Source: Streptomyces celluloflavus
Lineage (GTDB): Bacteria > Actinomycetota > Actinomycetes > Streptomycetales > Streptomycetaceae
Reading direction: 5' to 3'
DNA length: 64,000 bases
Assembly: GCA_000720995.1 (NCBI GenBank)
Contig: JOEL01000024.1
Location: 1 to 64,000, forward strand
This document shows positions 25,244-33,646 of the stretch, piece by piece (the first letter of the stretch is position 1; the number at the start of each line of letters is the position of its first letter). Made by a program: the position numbers and the translations under genes. The notes under the pieces were generated by a model, which was not told the DNA's origin, made no database searches, and saw only the letters and a program-made list of their open reading frames with translations.

Positions 25244-26296
25244 GTGCACCAGCTCACCTACGGCGACATCGAGGCCGCCTCCGAGCGGATCGCGGGGCGC
25301 ATCCGCCCGGTCACCCTCGTACCGGTCGACCCGGGCGCGGTCCCCACCTACCGCGACCCCCTGGACGACCGGGAACCCGAGCCCTGTGAGGTGTGGCTGG
25401 CGCTCGAATACATGCAGCACACCGGCTCCTTCAAGGCCCGCGGCGCGCAGAACTTCATCCAGGCCCACCGCGACGCCGGCACCCTCCCCGACGCCGGGGT
25501 GACCATCGCCTCCGGCGGCAACGCCGGACTCGCCTGCGCCTGGGCCGCCCAGCAGCAGGGCATCACCGCCACCGTGTTCCTCCCCACGACCGCCCCGCCG
25601 GTGAAGGTGGCCAAGCTCCGCGGCTACGGTGCCGAGGTGCGCCTGGTCGGCGCGGAGTACGCCGAAGCCCTCGCGGCCTGCGCGGACTTCGCCGCGGAGT
25701 CCGGCGCGCTCGCCTCGCACGCCTACGACCATCCGCTCATCGCGGCCGGGGCCGGCACCCTGCTGGAGGAGATCCACCGGCAGATCCCCGGCCTGGACAC
25801 CGTGGTGGTCGCGGTCGGCGGCGGTGGTCTGTTCACCGGGGTGGCCACCGCCGCCCGCCACCACGGCATCCGCACCGTCGCGGTCGAACCGGAGAACTGC
25901 CGCGCGCTCAACGCCGCCATCGAGGCGGGCCACCTGGTCGACGTCACCGTCGACTCCATCGCGGCGGACTCGCTCGGCGCCCGCCGCACCTCGCAGATGG
26001 CCCTGCACGCCGCCTGGCAGGACGGGGTGCACTCGGTGCTCGTGCCGGACACCGAGATCGTCCGCGCCCGCCAAACGCTGTGGGACGACCGCAAGGTGGT
26101 CGTCGAACACGGCACCGCCGCCGCCCTCGCCGCGCTCACCTCACCGGCCGGCCAGCTCCCCGACCGGGACCTGCCGCCCCGCCCGGCCGCACCGAGCCAC
26201 GGCTACCGGCCGGGCAACGGCGAGAAGGTCGCCGTGGTCCTCTGCGGCGCCAACACCGACCCCGCTGACCTGGTCCACCGGCCGGACAACCACTGA
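25244..26296 (+). CDS. PLP-dependent serine/threonine dehydratase-like enzyme
   Basis: A 350-residue fold-type II PLP enzyme. Lys64 in HTGSFKARGAQN forms the internal aldimine, SGGNAG (about residues 87-92) binds the phosphate side, and the glycine loop VAVGGGGLFTG is the phosphate cup. This is the pattern of serine/threonine dehydratases (IlvA/TdcB/serine racemase group) without a regulatory ACT domain. It probably deaminates Ser or Thr, or eliminates from a related hydroxy-amino acid. The GTG at 25244 has GGAG 9 nt upstream. It is monocistronic, with a hairpin shortly after the stop. Confidence 0.87.
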   Translation: MHQLTYGDIEAASERIAGRIRPVTLVPVDPGAVPTYRDPLDDREPEPCEVWLALEYMQHTGSFKARGAQNFIQAHRDAGTLPDAGVTIASGGNAGLACAWAAQQQGITATVFLPTTAPPVKVAKLRGYGAEVRLVGAEYAEALAACADFAAESGALASHAYDHPLIAAGAGTLLEEIHRQIPGLDTVVVAVGGGGLFTGVATAARHHGIRTVAVEPENCRALNAAIEAGHLVDVTVDSIAADSLGARRTSQMALHAAWQDGVHSVLVPDTEIVRARQTLWDDRKVVVEHGTAAALAALTSPAGQLPDRDLPPRPAAPSHGYRPGNGEKVAVVLCGANTDPADLVHRPDNH

Positions 26297-26317
26297 CGGA
26301 GCAGCCTAATCGCGGCG

Positions 26318-26341
26318 GGCCGGTCCCCGGCAGGACCGGCC
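26318..26341 (+). terminator. GC-rich terminator hairpin after dehydratase gene
   Basis: GGCCGGTCC-CCGGCA-GGACCGGCC is a perfect 9-bp stem with a 6-nt loop, 21 nt after the stop codon. It has no T-tract, as is common in Streptomyces. Confidence 0.65.
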
Positions 26342-26401
26342 ACCGTGCCGCAGCAGCTTCCACACCCCCGGCACCGAGGACGGGACGCGGACGAGACAGG
26401 G

Positions 26402-26464
26402 GCTGACGGCTGACGGCTGACGGCTGACGGCTGACGGCTGACGGCTGACGGCTGACAGCTGACG
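26402..26464 (+). repeat. Nine-copy GCTGACG heptamer tandem repeat
   Basis: Seven perfect copies of GCTGACG, one GCTGACA and one more GCTGACG run head to tail without spacers in the gap between convergent genes. It is non-coding. The homogeneity implies recent slippage expansion. Confidence 0.95.
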
Positions 26465-26564
26465 GCTGCCAACGACCCGACCGGCGTTGAGTACGAGCTG
26501 AGCGGCCGGCCCCGCCGGGAGTGGTCAGGCGTGATCAGGGGTGGTCAGGAATGGCCGGGGTTGG

Positions 26565-27071
26565 CTACTGCGACTCGGCCCCGTTCGTCGGCGCGTGCTC
26601 CGTCCTCATACCCGGCTTCGACCTGACGCGCGAGCTCAGCACAGTGTTGGCCGTGTCGAGGATGTTGCGGAAGGTACGGGTGATGATCGGCCGCGCGACG
26701 TGCCGGGTGAGGAAGGTACCGAGCAGCGGGACGGGGATCTCGGCCCGGGTCGTCCAGCACACCTGGGTGCCGCCGTCGACCTCGGTGAACGTCATACGGC
26801 CGAGTTCATGCCGGGCCGACGGCAGGCTGCGCTCGACGACGTACTCGGTGGCGTACGGCGGGTCGTATCGGGTGATGCGTTCCCGGAACCAGCCGATCAG
26901 CCAGAGGTGGCTACGGATCGCGCCGACACCGTAGGGCGCGGTCTCGCCGTGCCGGGTCAGCCGGCAGCGCAGGATCAGGGGCGAGTTCGTGTAGTTGGTG
27001 GTCGTGGTGAGCCAGGCGAAAACCTCCTCGATCGGTGCGGCGATGACACGTTCAACGGTCATGGTTTCCAT
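26565..27071 (-). CDS. SRPBCC-family protein
   Basis: A 168-residue soluble protein of the START/Bet v 1-like fold (MTVERVIAAPIEEVFAWLTTTTNY at the start, EVDGGTQVCWTTRAEIPVPLLG in the middle, a long C-terminal helix). Such proteins bind or modify hydrophobic small molecules; here the ligand is unknown. The ATG at 27071 is preferred because AGGAGG lies 9 nt upstream. It overlaps the stop of the sigma-factor gene by 13 nt, and a second ATG at 27062 would give a classic ATGA overlap. Either way it is translationally coupled to the sigma factor and likely belongs to its own regulon. Confidence 0.8.
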   Translation of the reverse strand: METMTVERVIAAPIEEVFAWLTTTTNYTNSPLILRCRLTRHGETAPYGVGAIRSHLWLIGWFRERITRYDPPYATEYVVERSLPSARHELGRMTFTEVDGGTQVCWTTRAEIPVPLLGTFLTRHVARPIITRTFRNILDTANTVLSSRVRSKPGMRTEHAPTNGAESQ

Positions 27072-27955
27072 GGCTGATGACCTCCTCTGTCGAGTGGGAG
27101 CACCGTCTCCGCGCGGTGCAGCTTGTCCGGATTGCGAACACCGTAGAGGCCGGTGATCCGTCCGTCGTGGATCTCGAAGGCGACCAGCCAGTCGAGCCGG
27201 CCATCGCTGACGAACCGTGCCGCAGGCATGCCGTTGTACGTGGCGTGCTCGACGCGGGTCGCCGCGGTGGCGGTCCGCACCACGCCGAGGACGAACCGGG
27301 CGACGTCGTCGCGGCCGTTGATCGGGCGGCGGGCGGCGACAACCTTCCCGCCGCCGTCGGAGAACTGGACGACATCGGGCGCCAGCAGCTCCATCAGCTC
27401 CCGGACCTCACCGGTCGTCACCGCGAGCAGGAACCGCTGGACGATCGCCCGGCCGGTATCGGAGTCGGGCTCGAAACGCCGCCGCCGCGCGTGGACGTGC
27501 CGGCGTGCGCGGTGGGCGATCTGCCGGACGGTGACGTCGGTCTTGCCGATCGAGGCGGCGATCTCGCCGTGGGTGTAGCCGAACACGTCGTGCAGCACGA
27601 ACACCGCGCGCTCGGTGGGGTTCAGCGTCTCCAGGACGAGCATCATGGCCATCGACACCGACTCGGCCAGGATCGCGTCCTCGCTCACGTCGGGCGCGGT
27701 ACGGATCGGCTCGGGCAGCCACGTACCGACGTACTCCTCGCGCCGTGCCTTGACCGCACGCAGGTGGTTGAGGGCCTGCCGGGTCACCGTGCGGACCAGG
27801 TAGGCGCGCGGGTGCTCGACCGTGGCCGGATCGACCGCGCGCCACCGCAGATAGCTCTCCTGCAGCACGTCCTCGGCGTCGGCGGCGCTGCCCAGCATCT
27901 CGTAGGCGATGGTGAACAGCAGCGGACGGTGCTCGGTGAAGGCGTCCTCAGCCAC
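27059..27955 (-). CDS. SigJ-like ECF sigma factor with SnoaL-like tail
   Basis: A 298-residue ECF sigma factor. Region 2 covers about residues 5-70 (HRPLLFTIAYEMLGSAADAEDVLQESYLRW), region 4 about 105-160 (LNPTERAVFVLHDVFGYTHGEIAASIGKTDVTVRQIAHRAR), and residues 175-290 form an NTF2/SnoaL-like domain (LLAVTTGEVRELMELLAPDVV, then GKVVAARRPINGRDDVARFV). This is the SigJ-type architecture, in which the tail replaces a separate anti-sigma factor and controls activity. The GTG at 27955 is the first in-frame start; the ribosome site is weak. The SRPBCC gene follows with overlap. The biosynthetic genes further right lie on the same strand, 269 bases upstream of it, but nothing shows that it controls them. 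Confidence 0.85.
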   Translation of the reverse strand: MAEDAFTEHRPLLFTIAYEMLGSAADAEDVLQESYLRWRAVDPATVEHPRAYLVRTVTRQALNHLRAVKARREEYVGTWLPEPIRTAPDVSEDAILAESVSMAMMLVLETLNPTERAVFVLHDVFGYTHGEIAASIGKTDVTVRQIAHRARRHVHARRRRFEPDSDTGRAIVQRFLLAVTTGEVRELMELLAPDVVQFSDGGGKVVAARRPINGRDDVARFVLGVVRTATAATRVEHATYNGMPAARFVSDGRLDWLVAFEIHDGRITGLYGVRNPDKLHRAETVLPLDRGGHQPWKP

Positions 27956-28224
27956 AGCCCGCCCCCACCACGAGCATGTGTGGGTACCTCGGCATCACGA
28001 CCGGCTCCTCTCCTCGGACGCCCATCGAGACACCCTGCACCGGCAATCCGTGACAGCCCATGCCTGTGATTCACTTCACAACGTGGGGTCAGTGGGGGCT
28101 GATTGGCCGGAACTCCGGAGCGTTCCCTTCCCGACGCCGGCGCCCCGCCCCGTCACACCCCCGAAGTCCGCGCAGCCCCCGCAGGACTACCGGGCACCCA
28201 CCCGCTCGGGCGCAGCCGGCTCCT

Positions 28225-30012
28225 TCAACGGTGGGCGACCGGGGGGATGCCTTCGCGTTCCAGCCAGGTGGAGAGGCTGAAGAGGCGCCACAGCAGGCGC
28301 CAGTCGAACTTCTCCAGGTCGGTGAGGGCGTCGTCGCGCAGGATGCCCAGGCCGTTCAAGGGGCCTCGGGTGATGGTGGCGGAGAAGTCGGGCCAGTTGT
28401 CGGTCATCCAGTCCGAGTAGGAGAAATGGTCGTCGAAGCCCACCTTGGGCTCGGTGAACTCCTCGGCGAGCGGAGTGCCGTGGAAGACGTTCCGGAGCAG
28501 GTGTTTGGGGGCGCCGGGCCGGATGCGCCGTTCCACCGGCAGGCTGAAGACGCCCGCTACGAGATCGATGTCGAAGAACGGGGAGCGGACCTCCACGCCG
28601 CGCGCGATGCCGTTCTCGTCCGTCGCGCGGAAGTTGTCGTACGTCATGAGCCGGAAGAGGTCGAGGGCCTGCCCGAAGAGCACCGGGTCGGTGTCTTCGG
28701 CCGTCGAGTAGGGGAAGGGGCGGTCCAAGGCGTCGGCGAGTGCCGCGGCATGGGGGGCGACGGCGTCGCTGCCGAAGGCCGTCACGAACCTGCTCCAGCC
28801 GGCGGTGCGGTTCCAGCGTTCCCACCGTGACGTGGACATCCACTCCTCGGTGGTGGAACCCGCGGCGTCCGCGCGCAGTGCGGCGTAGCGGACGTAGCCG
28901 CCGAACACCTCGTCCGCGCCGTGGCCGCCCAGGAGCACGGCGGAGTGGTCGCGGGCGGCGCGGTGCAGGGCGTCGTTGTGGAGTACCAGCGGCTCCGCGG
29001 CGGGTGCGTCGAGTGTGCTGTTCAGCAGTTCCACCGCGGCGTCGAGGGAGGGGATCCGGAACGGCACCTCGTGCAGGTCCACGCCGAACTTCCCGGCCAG
29101 GGCGCGGGCCCGCTTCAGGTTCTCGTCCTCGTCGGGGTGCCGGGCCGAGAACACGGTGACGGCCGCCGCGGGCTCCGCGTGTTCCAGCGCGGCCTTGAGG
29201 ACCGCGGAGGAGTCGATACCGCCGGAGAAGCCGACCGCGACCGGCCGGTCCGCCACCAGGGCGCGGCGCTGCGCCTGGTCGATGAGGTGCGTGATCTCGG
29301 TCTCGTCGGCGGGTGCGTCGCGCAGGCCGGACACCGGGGTGAGTGCGGTCGTCAGCCGCGGACCGGCGTCGCCGGGGCCGGTCCGGAGCACCCCGCCCGC
29401 CGGGACGGACCGGATGTCCCGGTAGAGGGTCCGGTTTCCCGTCAGACGGCCCAGGCCCAGGAACGCCAGTGCGTTGACCGGGTCGAGGGGGAGGTTCTCG
29501 CCGCGCAGGCACGCGGTGAGGCAGCGCATCTCCGAGGCGAAGGCGAAGAGTTCGGGAGAGTCGTAGTAGTAGAGGGGGCGTTCCCCGAGCCGGTCCCGGA
29601 CCAGGGTCAGTTGGTGTGCCGTGGTGTCCCACAGGGCCAGCGCGAACGGTCCGCGCAGTTCCTCGAAGGCCGCGGTGCCGCGTTCGGCGCAGAGTTCCAG
29701 GGCCACTTGGAGGTCACCGGGCGGCATGCGGCGGCGCCTGTCCGCAGGCAACTGCCGCCTGAGTTGCCGGTAGTTGAGCACTTCGCCGTTGCCCACCATC
29801 ACCAGTGCGTGTTCGCGGTCGAACATCGGCTGGCGGGCGTCGTCGACGGCGATGACGGCGTGCCGGGCCGAGTGGAGGGAGATCCATTCGTCGTCGAACG
29901 ATCCCGTTCCGTCCCGCCCCCGGTGCGCCAGGGAGGCAGCGAGCGGCCCGGCCATGGATCGGTGGTCGACGGAGGGGTGCCGCTTCTTCAGAAGGCCACC
30001 GATACCGCACAT
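28225..30012 (-). CDS. Asparagine-synthetase-like glutamine amidotransferase
   Basis: A 595-residue class II amidotransferase. Processing to expose Cys2 (MCGIGG) gives the N-terminal glutaminase, with residues R-x-D-G-T-G, GNGEVLNYRQLR and RDRLGERPLYYY typical of the domain. The synthetase domain has the PPi-loop SGGIDSS at 263-269 and GGHGADEVFGGYVRY. It should activate a carboxylate with ATP and amidate it with ammonia from glutamine. In secondary metabolism such enzymes make carboxamides or beta-lactams. The ATG at 30012 has AAGGAG 6 nt upstream. It is the last gene of the co-directional cluster, and I infer amidation of a uronic or amino acid in the product. Confidence 0.88.
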   Translation of the reverse strand: MCGIGGLLKKRHPSVDHRSMAGPLAASLAHRGRDGTGSFDDEWISLHSARHAVIAVDDARQPMFDREHALVMVGNGEVLNYRQLRRQLPADRRRRMPPGDLQVALELCAERGTAAFEELRGPFALALWDTTAHQLTLVRDRLGERPLYYYDSPELFAFASEMRCLTACLRGENLPLDPVNALAFLGLGRLTGNRTLYRDIRSVPAGGVLRTGPGDAGPRLTTALTPVSGLRDAPADETEITHLIDQAQRRALVADRPVAVGFSGGIDSSAVLKAALEHAEPAAAVTVFSARHPDEDENLKRARALAGKFGVDLHEVPFRIPSLDAAVELLNSTLDAPAAEPLVLHNDALHRAARDHSAVLLGGHGADEVFGGYVRYAALRADAAGSTTEEWMSTSRWERWNRTAGWSRFVTAFGSDAVAPHAAALADALDRPFPYSTAEDTDPVLFGQALDLFRLMTYDNFRATDENGIARGVEVRSPFFDIDLVAGVFSLPVERRIRPGAPKHLLRNVFHGTPLAEEFTEPKVGFDDHFSYSDWMTDNWPDFSATITRGPLNGLGILRDDALTDLEKFDWRLLWRLFSLSTWLEREGIPPVAHR

Positions 30013-30096
30013 AGTCATCTCCTTGTCAGTCCGTCAGCACGGCTTTCTTCGTGGGCCGCAACGCCTTCTGGGGGCGAAGGGGCGGACCGCTCCTGG

Positions 30097-31446
30097 TCAG
30101 GCGTACTGCCCGAGGTCCCCGTCCGCCCCGAGCCGGCCCGCCGCCGCGACCAGGGCGGGCCACCGGCGGGTCAGTGCGGCGAACTCCCGGATGGCATCGG
30201 CCACGTACTGCTCCACCGTGTCCGCCTCCGCTTCCAGGGCCGCGACGCGGACGTCGAGCCGGCGCCGGACGTCGCCGGACGCGGTGGCCGCGGCCTCGCG
30301 GTAGACCGCGACGAAGGCGGACGGGATGGCTGCCGCACGCTCCGCCCCGCGCTCCAGGGTGTCGAGGAGGAACTCCGCGTAGGCGCGCGTGTCGAAGTGC
30401 TGCCCGTCGGAGAGGAGGAGATCCCGCTGGGTCATCAGGGCCTCGTTGAAGGCGTTCCAGTGCTTGCGCAGCACCGCGTAGCGCAGTTCGGCGCGGGCGT
30501 ACCAGCTGAGGTGTTCGGCGCTGCTCTGCTCGGCCCGCCACGGCTCGTAGTGGTGGCCGGCGGTCATGCCGTGGTGCCAGACGGGGAGTTCGAGCTGGTA
30601 GAGCAGTCCCTTCTGGAAGTAGTCGCTGCCGAGCACCCCGACCGCGGGCATCTCCGGGATCCACTCGTGGACGCGTCGCACGGCGGCGATGCCCATCTCC
30701 ACCGTGCCCGTGTGGTCGCGGCGGGCTGTCACCCCACCGTGGGCGGTGGTCTCCTCCGGCCGGGCCGGCACAGCGGGCCGGGCCACCCGGGTCTCGGCCG
30801 GGGAGAGCCGGCTCAGGGCGTCGATGCGGTGGACGTACTCCTCGGAGCGGTGCAGCAGGTCCCGGCGGTCGCGGGTGGGCCGGCCGGTGAGGGACGAGCC
30901 GACGCAGTACGCGCCCTTGCCGCCGGCCGCGGCGCCCCTGTCCAGCAGTTCTGCTTCGATGCGCAGGGGGGAGGCGCCGGAGGCGGGGTCCACCTGGGTG
31001 ATCTGGTCGCTGTCGCGGCGGTGCAGGGTGTGCGCGCCCACGTATGCGGCCACCAGTGCGGCCTTGTTGGGGCCGGCGCCGTAGGACCCGGTGGGTTTGC
31101 ACAGGGCGTGCCGGACCAGGGTGTGCTCGGCCGGCGGGAGCGCGGCGGTGGCGAGGACGTCGTGCGCGAGCCGTCGCCATCCGTCCACGCCCAGCACATG
31201 GACCCGCACACCGCCGGCCGCGGCGGCTGCCTCGGCGGCCTGCCGGTTGGCCCGGGACACCTGCGGTGGGCAGTCGTCCACCACCAGGAGCGTCACCTGG
31301 TGACGCGCCTCCTCGGGCAGGGCCGCCACCTCGGCGGCGACGGAGCGGAACGCCGCCTCGAAGGGACGGTTGGTGGGCATGTACACGAGCCGCCGGACGG
31401 GGCGCCCGCCCGCTTCTTCGGTCCTCGGTGCCGGTGGTGTGGGCAT
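30097..31446 (-). CDS. GT-A-like glycosyltransferase (DUF6271-type)
   Basis: A 449-residue cytoplasmic protein. The N-terminal half has a nucleotide-diphospho-sugar transferase look: RRLVYMPTNRPFEAAF, VTLLVVDDCPP, GPNKAALVAAYVGAH and the putative DxD metal motif in LHRRDSDQ (142-148). The C-terminal half is helical with several conserved-looking Trp/His residues (VLGSDYFQKGLLYQLELPVWHHGMTAGHHYEPW). From memory it matches the uncharacterised DUF6271 group. It could glycosylate the cluster product with a second sugar, or transfer a nucleotide-linked group. It is followed by the amidotransferase gene and preceded, after 52 nt, by a 79-residue ORF. Donor and acceptor are unknown. Confidence 0.65.
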   Translation of the reverse strand: MPTPPAPRTEEAGGRPVRRLVYMPTNRPFEAAFRSVAAEVAALPEEARHQVTLLVVDDCPPQVSRANRQAAEAAAAAGGVRVHVLGVDGWRRLAHDVLATAALPPAEHTLVRHALCKPTGSYGAGPNKAALVAAYVGAHTLHRRDSDQITQVDPASGASPLRIEAELLDRGAAAGGKGAYCVGSSLTGRPTRDRRDLLHRSEEYVHRIDALSRLSPAETRVARPAVPARPEETTAHGGVTARRDHTGTVEMGIAAVRRVHEWIPEMPAVGVLGSDYFQKGLLYQLELPVWHHGMTAGHHYEPWRAEQSSAEHLSWYARAELRYAVLRKHWNAFNEALMTQRDLLLSDGQHFDTRAYAEFLLDTLERGAERAAAIPSAFVAVYREAAATASGDVRRRLDVRVAALEAEADTVEQYVADAIREFAALTRRWPALVAAAGRLGADGDLGQYA

Positions 31447-31498
31447 GGTGGCTGACGCAACCTCTCAGGACGTGACGGGGAAGGGGGCTGCGGGCGGC

Positions 31499-31738
31499 TC
31501 ACCCGCCGGAGGCCGGCTGGGGGGAACCGTCCGGCGCGCGGGCGGCATGCTCGCACCGCACGGCGGTGTCCACCCGCGCCTCCGCTGCCGGGGCGGCCGG
31601 ATCGATGGCGGGCGCGCACATCTCCTGGAGCCGCACCGCGGGCTCGGGGTGCTTGCGGAGGAGATGCGTGAGATTCTCCCGCCATTCACGTCCCCCGGTT
31701 GGCGCCGCCACCGGCGACGGCGGTACCGGTTCACGCAC
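31499..31738 (-). CDS. Small cluster protein, unknown function
   Basis: A possible 79-residue product from a GTG that overlaps the end of the LOG gene by 8 nt. The sequence has a basic helical part (GGREWRENLTHLLRKHPEPAVRLQEMC) and an Ala/Pro-rich tail with a second Cys (TAVRCEHAARAP). I do not recognise it. It fills what would otherwise be a 285-base gap in a tightly packed operon, and its codon third positions are G/C-rich in this frame, which favours reality. A role as a carrier, chaperone or accessory subunit is conceivable but unsupported. Confidence 0.45.
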   Translation of the reverse strand: MREPVPPSPVAAPTGGREWRENLTHLLRKHPEPAVRLQEMCAPAIDPAAPAAEARVDTAVRCEHAARAPDGSPQPASGG

Positions 31739-32471
31739 TCCGCCATTCAGCGCCGAGATCGGCGGGTCGGTTCGTCGCCGCGACGGCCTCCGCTGCCGGT
31801 GCGGTCGCCGGTGCGCGCACGGCCACGGCTGCCAGTGCCGCCTCCACCGACTCGGCGACGACGAGTTCCTCGACCACGGCGGGGCTGGCGAGCCCCTCCT
31901 CCACCAGGTGCCGCTGGACGAAGTGCACGAGTGCCTCCCACAGGCCGGTGCCCTCGGGCTGGACGAGTACCACCGGGAAGCGGTCGAGTCGCGCCGTGTC
32001 GTGGTGGACCAGGACCTCGAAGAGCTCGTCGAACGTGCCGACACCCCCGGGGAAGACGAACAGCGCGTCGATGTCGTGGGTGAGGAGGAGTTTGCGCAGG
32101 GCGAAGGTGCCGACGGTGAGTGAGCGGTGCTCGTCCAGGACGGTGTCGGGTACTTCGCCGGGGATCTCGATGCGCACCGCCCGGGACAGCGTCGCACCGC
32201 TGCCGTCCCGGACGGCCTGCATGATCCCGGGGCCGCCGCCGGTCACGGTCGTCCACCGGTGGGCGGCGAGAGCCGCGCCCAGTTCCCGGGCCATCTCGTA
32301 GGCCGGCTCGCCCCGTATGGCGCGGGCCGAGCCGAACACGGTGGCGACGCGTGCCGGTGACAGGGCCCGGGAGGTCTGGCTCCAGGTCCGTGCCCCGTCG
32401 ACTTCGCCGGCGATCGAGTGCAGCGTGCTCAGGAGTGCGGATGCGGTGTGTGTCGTGGTCGGTTCGCTCAT
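31731..32471 (-). CDS. LOG-family nucleoside 5'-monophosphate phosphoribohydrolase
   Basis: A 246-residue Rossmann-type enzyme of the LONELY GUY/TIGR00730 group. The signature motifs GGGPGIM (78-84) and PGGVGTFDE (141-149) are intact; they bind the nucleotide phosphate and catalyse N-glycosidic cleavage of a nucleoside monophosphate to base plus ribose-5-phosphate. The long N-terminal segment (1-40) and the Ala-rich tail are extra. Its ATG overlaps the stop of the cytosylglucuronate-synthase-like gene by 4 nt (ATGA). In mildiomycin and blasticidin clusters a different enzyme family (MilB/BlsM) frees cytosine from CMP, and I infer the same supply role here. The base it releases is not shown by the sequence. 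Confidence 0.85.
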   Translation of the reverse strand: MSEPTTTHTASALLSTLHSIAGEVDGARTWSQTSRALSPARVATVFGSARAIRGEPAYEMARELGAALAAHRWTTVTGGGPGIMQAVRDGSGATLSRAVRIEIPGEVPDTVLDEHRSLTVGTFALRKLLLTHDIDALFVFPGGVGTFDELFEVLVHHDTARLDRFPVVLVQPEGTGLWEALVHFVQRHLVEEGLASPAVVEELVVAESVEAALAAVAVRAPATAPAAEAVAATNRPADLGAEWRSA

Positions 32472-33646
32472 GATGCCGTTGCCTCCGTCGTCAGCTCGTC
32501 CGCGCTGCGACGAGCGGCCAGGTCCGCGGCCACCACCGCGGCCACCTCGTGCGCCCCGCCGAACGGGGCGCCCACGTCCGGCGTCCGGGGGTTCCCCACC
32601 GCGTGCCGGGCCAGTTGCGCGTAGCGCGTCAGGTATCCGTCGTCCCGGCCGAGCCGTCGGTTGATCTCCTGTACGGCCACGGCCTTCTCCGCCTCGGGCG
32701 CCGCCTCGGCGATGTGGTCGTACGGCCCCGTGAGGAACGGCCACAGGCTCTGTTCCGAGCGGCCGGCCAGGTGTCGGCAGATGAGGACCTGGCTCCAGTT
32801 CTGCGGGGGCAGCGGCACATAGGGCCGCCCGGCCTGCGACGCCTCGACGAGGGTGGTCATCCCGGGGGAACTGAGCACCACGTCGCAGTGCCCCAGTGCC
32901 GTCCGGAAGTCCGCGGCGGACAGTTGGTGCACCGGCATCCCGGCGTGGAGGGTGAACGCGCCGTTGGCGTGGTTCATGGCCACGTTCATCTCGACCGAGT
33001 CGTTCCGTACCGCCGCCAGCAGGCGTTCCACCAGCGCCAGATAGACCCGCCCCGAGGTGTGCCCGGCCGGATTTCCCAGGCCGCCCAGCTGCACCAGCAC
33101 CCGGGTGCGGTCCGGCGCCCGGACGCCGGCGCCCTCGGGCGGGGCCGCGGGTGTGGGGATCGCCGGGGGCGGGGCGACGATCCCGGAGACCGGGATCACG
33201 CCGCGCAGGCCGAGCCGGGCCAGGTGGGCCGCGCTGCCGAAGAGGTCCTGGGCGAGGTAGGCGCGGACCTGGTGGAGCGGGCTGTCGGGCGGCACGTCCG
33301 CCGCTCCCCACATGAAGCCGAGACTGTCCACGTAGTAGGTGCGGGCGGCCAGCTCGCCGGTTCCGATGAGCTCCGGGGCCAGCACGTTGACCACGGCGTC
33401 CGCGGAGCGCAGCGCCGGCGGCCCCTGCCCCGGATAGGGGTCGTCCAAAGGCCGGACGTGGATACCCGGTTGGGCGGTGAAGAAGTCGAGCGCGGAGTCG
33501 GTGCCGTAGTACGCCACGTCCAGGCCGTGGTGCCGGGCCAGCACCTGGCCGATGCTGTATGCCTTCGAGGCCGGTCCGAAGCCGAAGGGCGTGGCCACCA
33601 CTGCCACCCGGGCCCGCCCGTCGGCGGTGGGTGCGGGCAAGGTCAT
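32468..33646 (-). CDS. Cytosylglucuronate-synthase-related glycosyltransferase
   Basis: A 392-residue GT-B-type protein. Features include an N-terminal Rossmann start (RVAVVATPFGFGPASKAYSIGQVL), LVQLGGLGNP (183-193) at the start of the C-terminal domain and the donor-site stretch VVLSSPGMTTLVEASQAGRPYVPLPPQNWSQ (257-288). This combination resembles the CGA synthases BlsD and MilC, which join a free cytosine to UDP-glucuronate, and the CGA-synthase-related family in other actinomycetes. The assignment is from remembered family features, not a search. The ATG at 33646 has AAGGAG 5 nt upstream and overlaps the kinase-phosphatase stop by 4 nt. Pairing with a LOG enzyme supports nucleobase N-glycosylation. 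Confidence 0.65.
   Translation of the reverse strand: MTLPAPTADGRARVAVVATPFGFGPASKAYSIGQVLARHHGLDVAYYGTDSALDFFTAQPGIHVRPLDDPYPGQGPPALRSADAVVNVLAPELIGTGELAARTYYVDSLGFMWGAADVPPDSPLHQVRAYLAQDLFGSAAHLARLGLRGVIPVSGIVAPPPAIPTPAAPPEGAGVRAPDRTRVLVQLGGLGNPAGHTSGRVYLALVERLLAAVRNDSVEMNVAMNHANGAFTLHAGMPVHQLSAADFRTALGHCDVVLSSPGMTTLVEASQAGRPYVPLPPQNWSQVLICRHLAGRSEQSLWPFLTGPYDHIAEAAPEAEKAVAVQEINRRLGRDDGYLTRYAQLARHAVGNPRTPDVGAPFGGAHEVAAVVAADLAARRSADELTTEATAS

Noticed and set aside
26402-26464. CRISPR array
   Set aside because: The units are 7 bp and head to tail with no unique spacers, and no cas genes are present.
27059-27955. Cluster-specific activation of the biosynthetic operon by the SigJ-like factor
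   Set aside because: It is on the same strand but downstream of the operon. I found no shared -35/-10 pair between its own promoter region and the cluster's control region, so the link is only proximity.
28921-31455. An 844-codon plus-strand frame across the biosynthetic cluster
   Set aside because: It is antisense to the amidotransferase and DUF6271-type genes and has low-complexity composition and no ribosome site.
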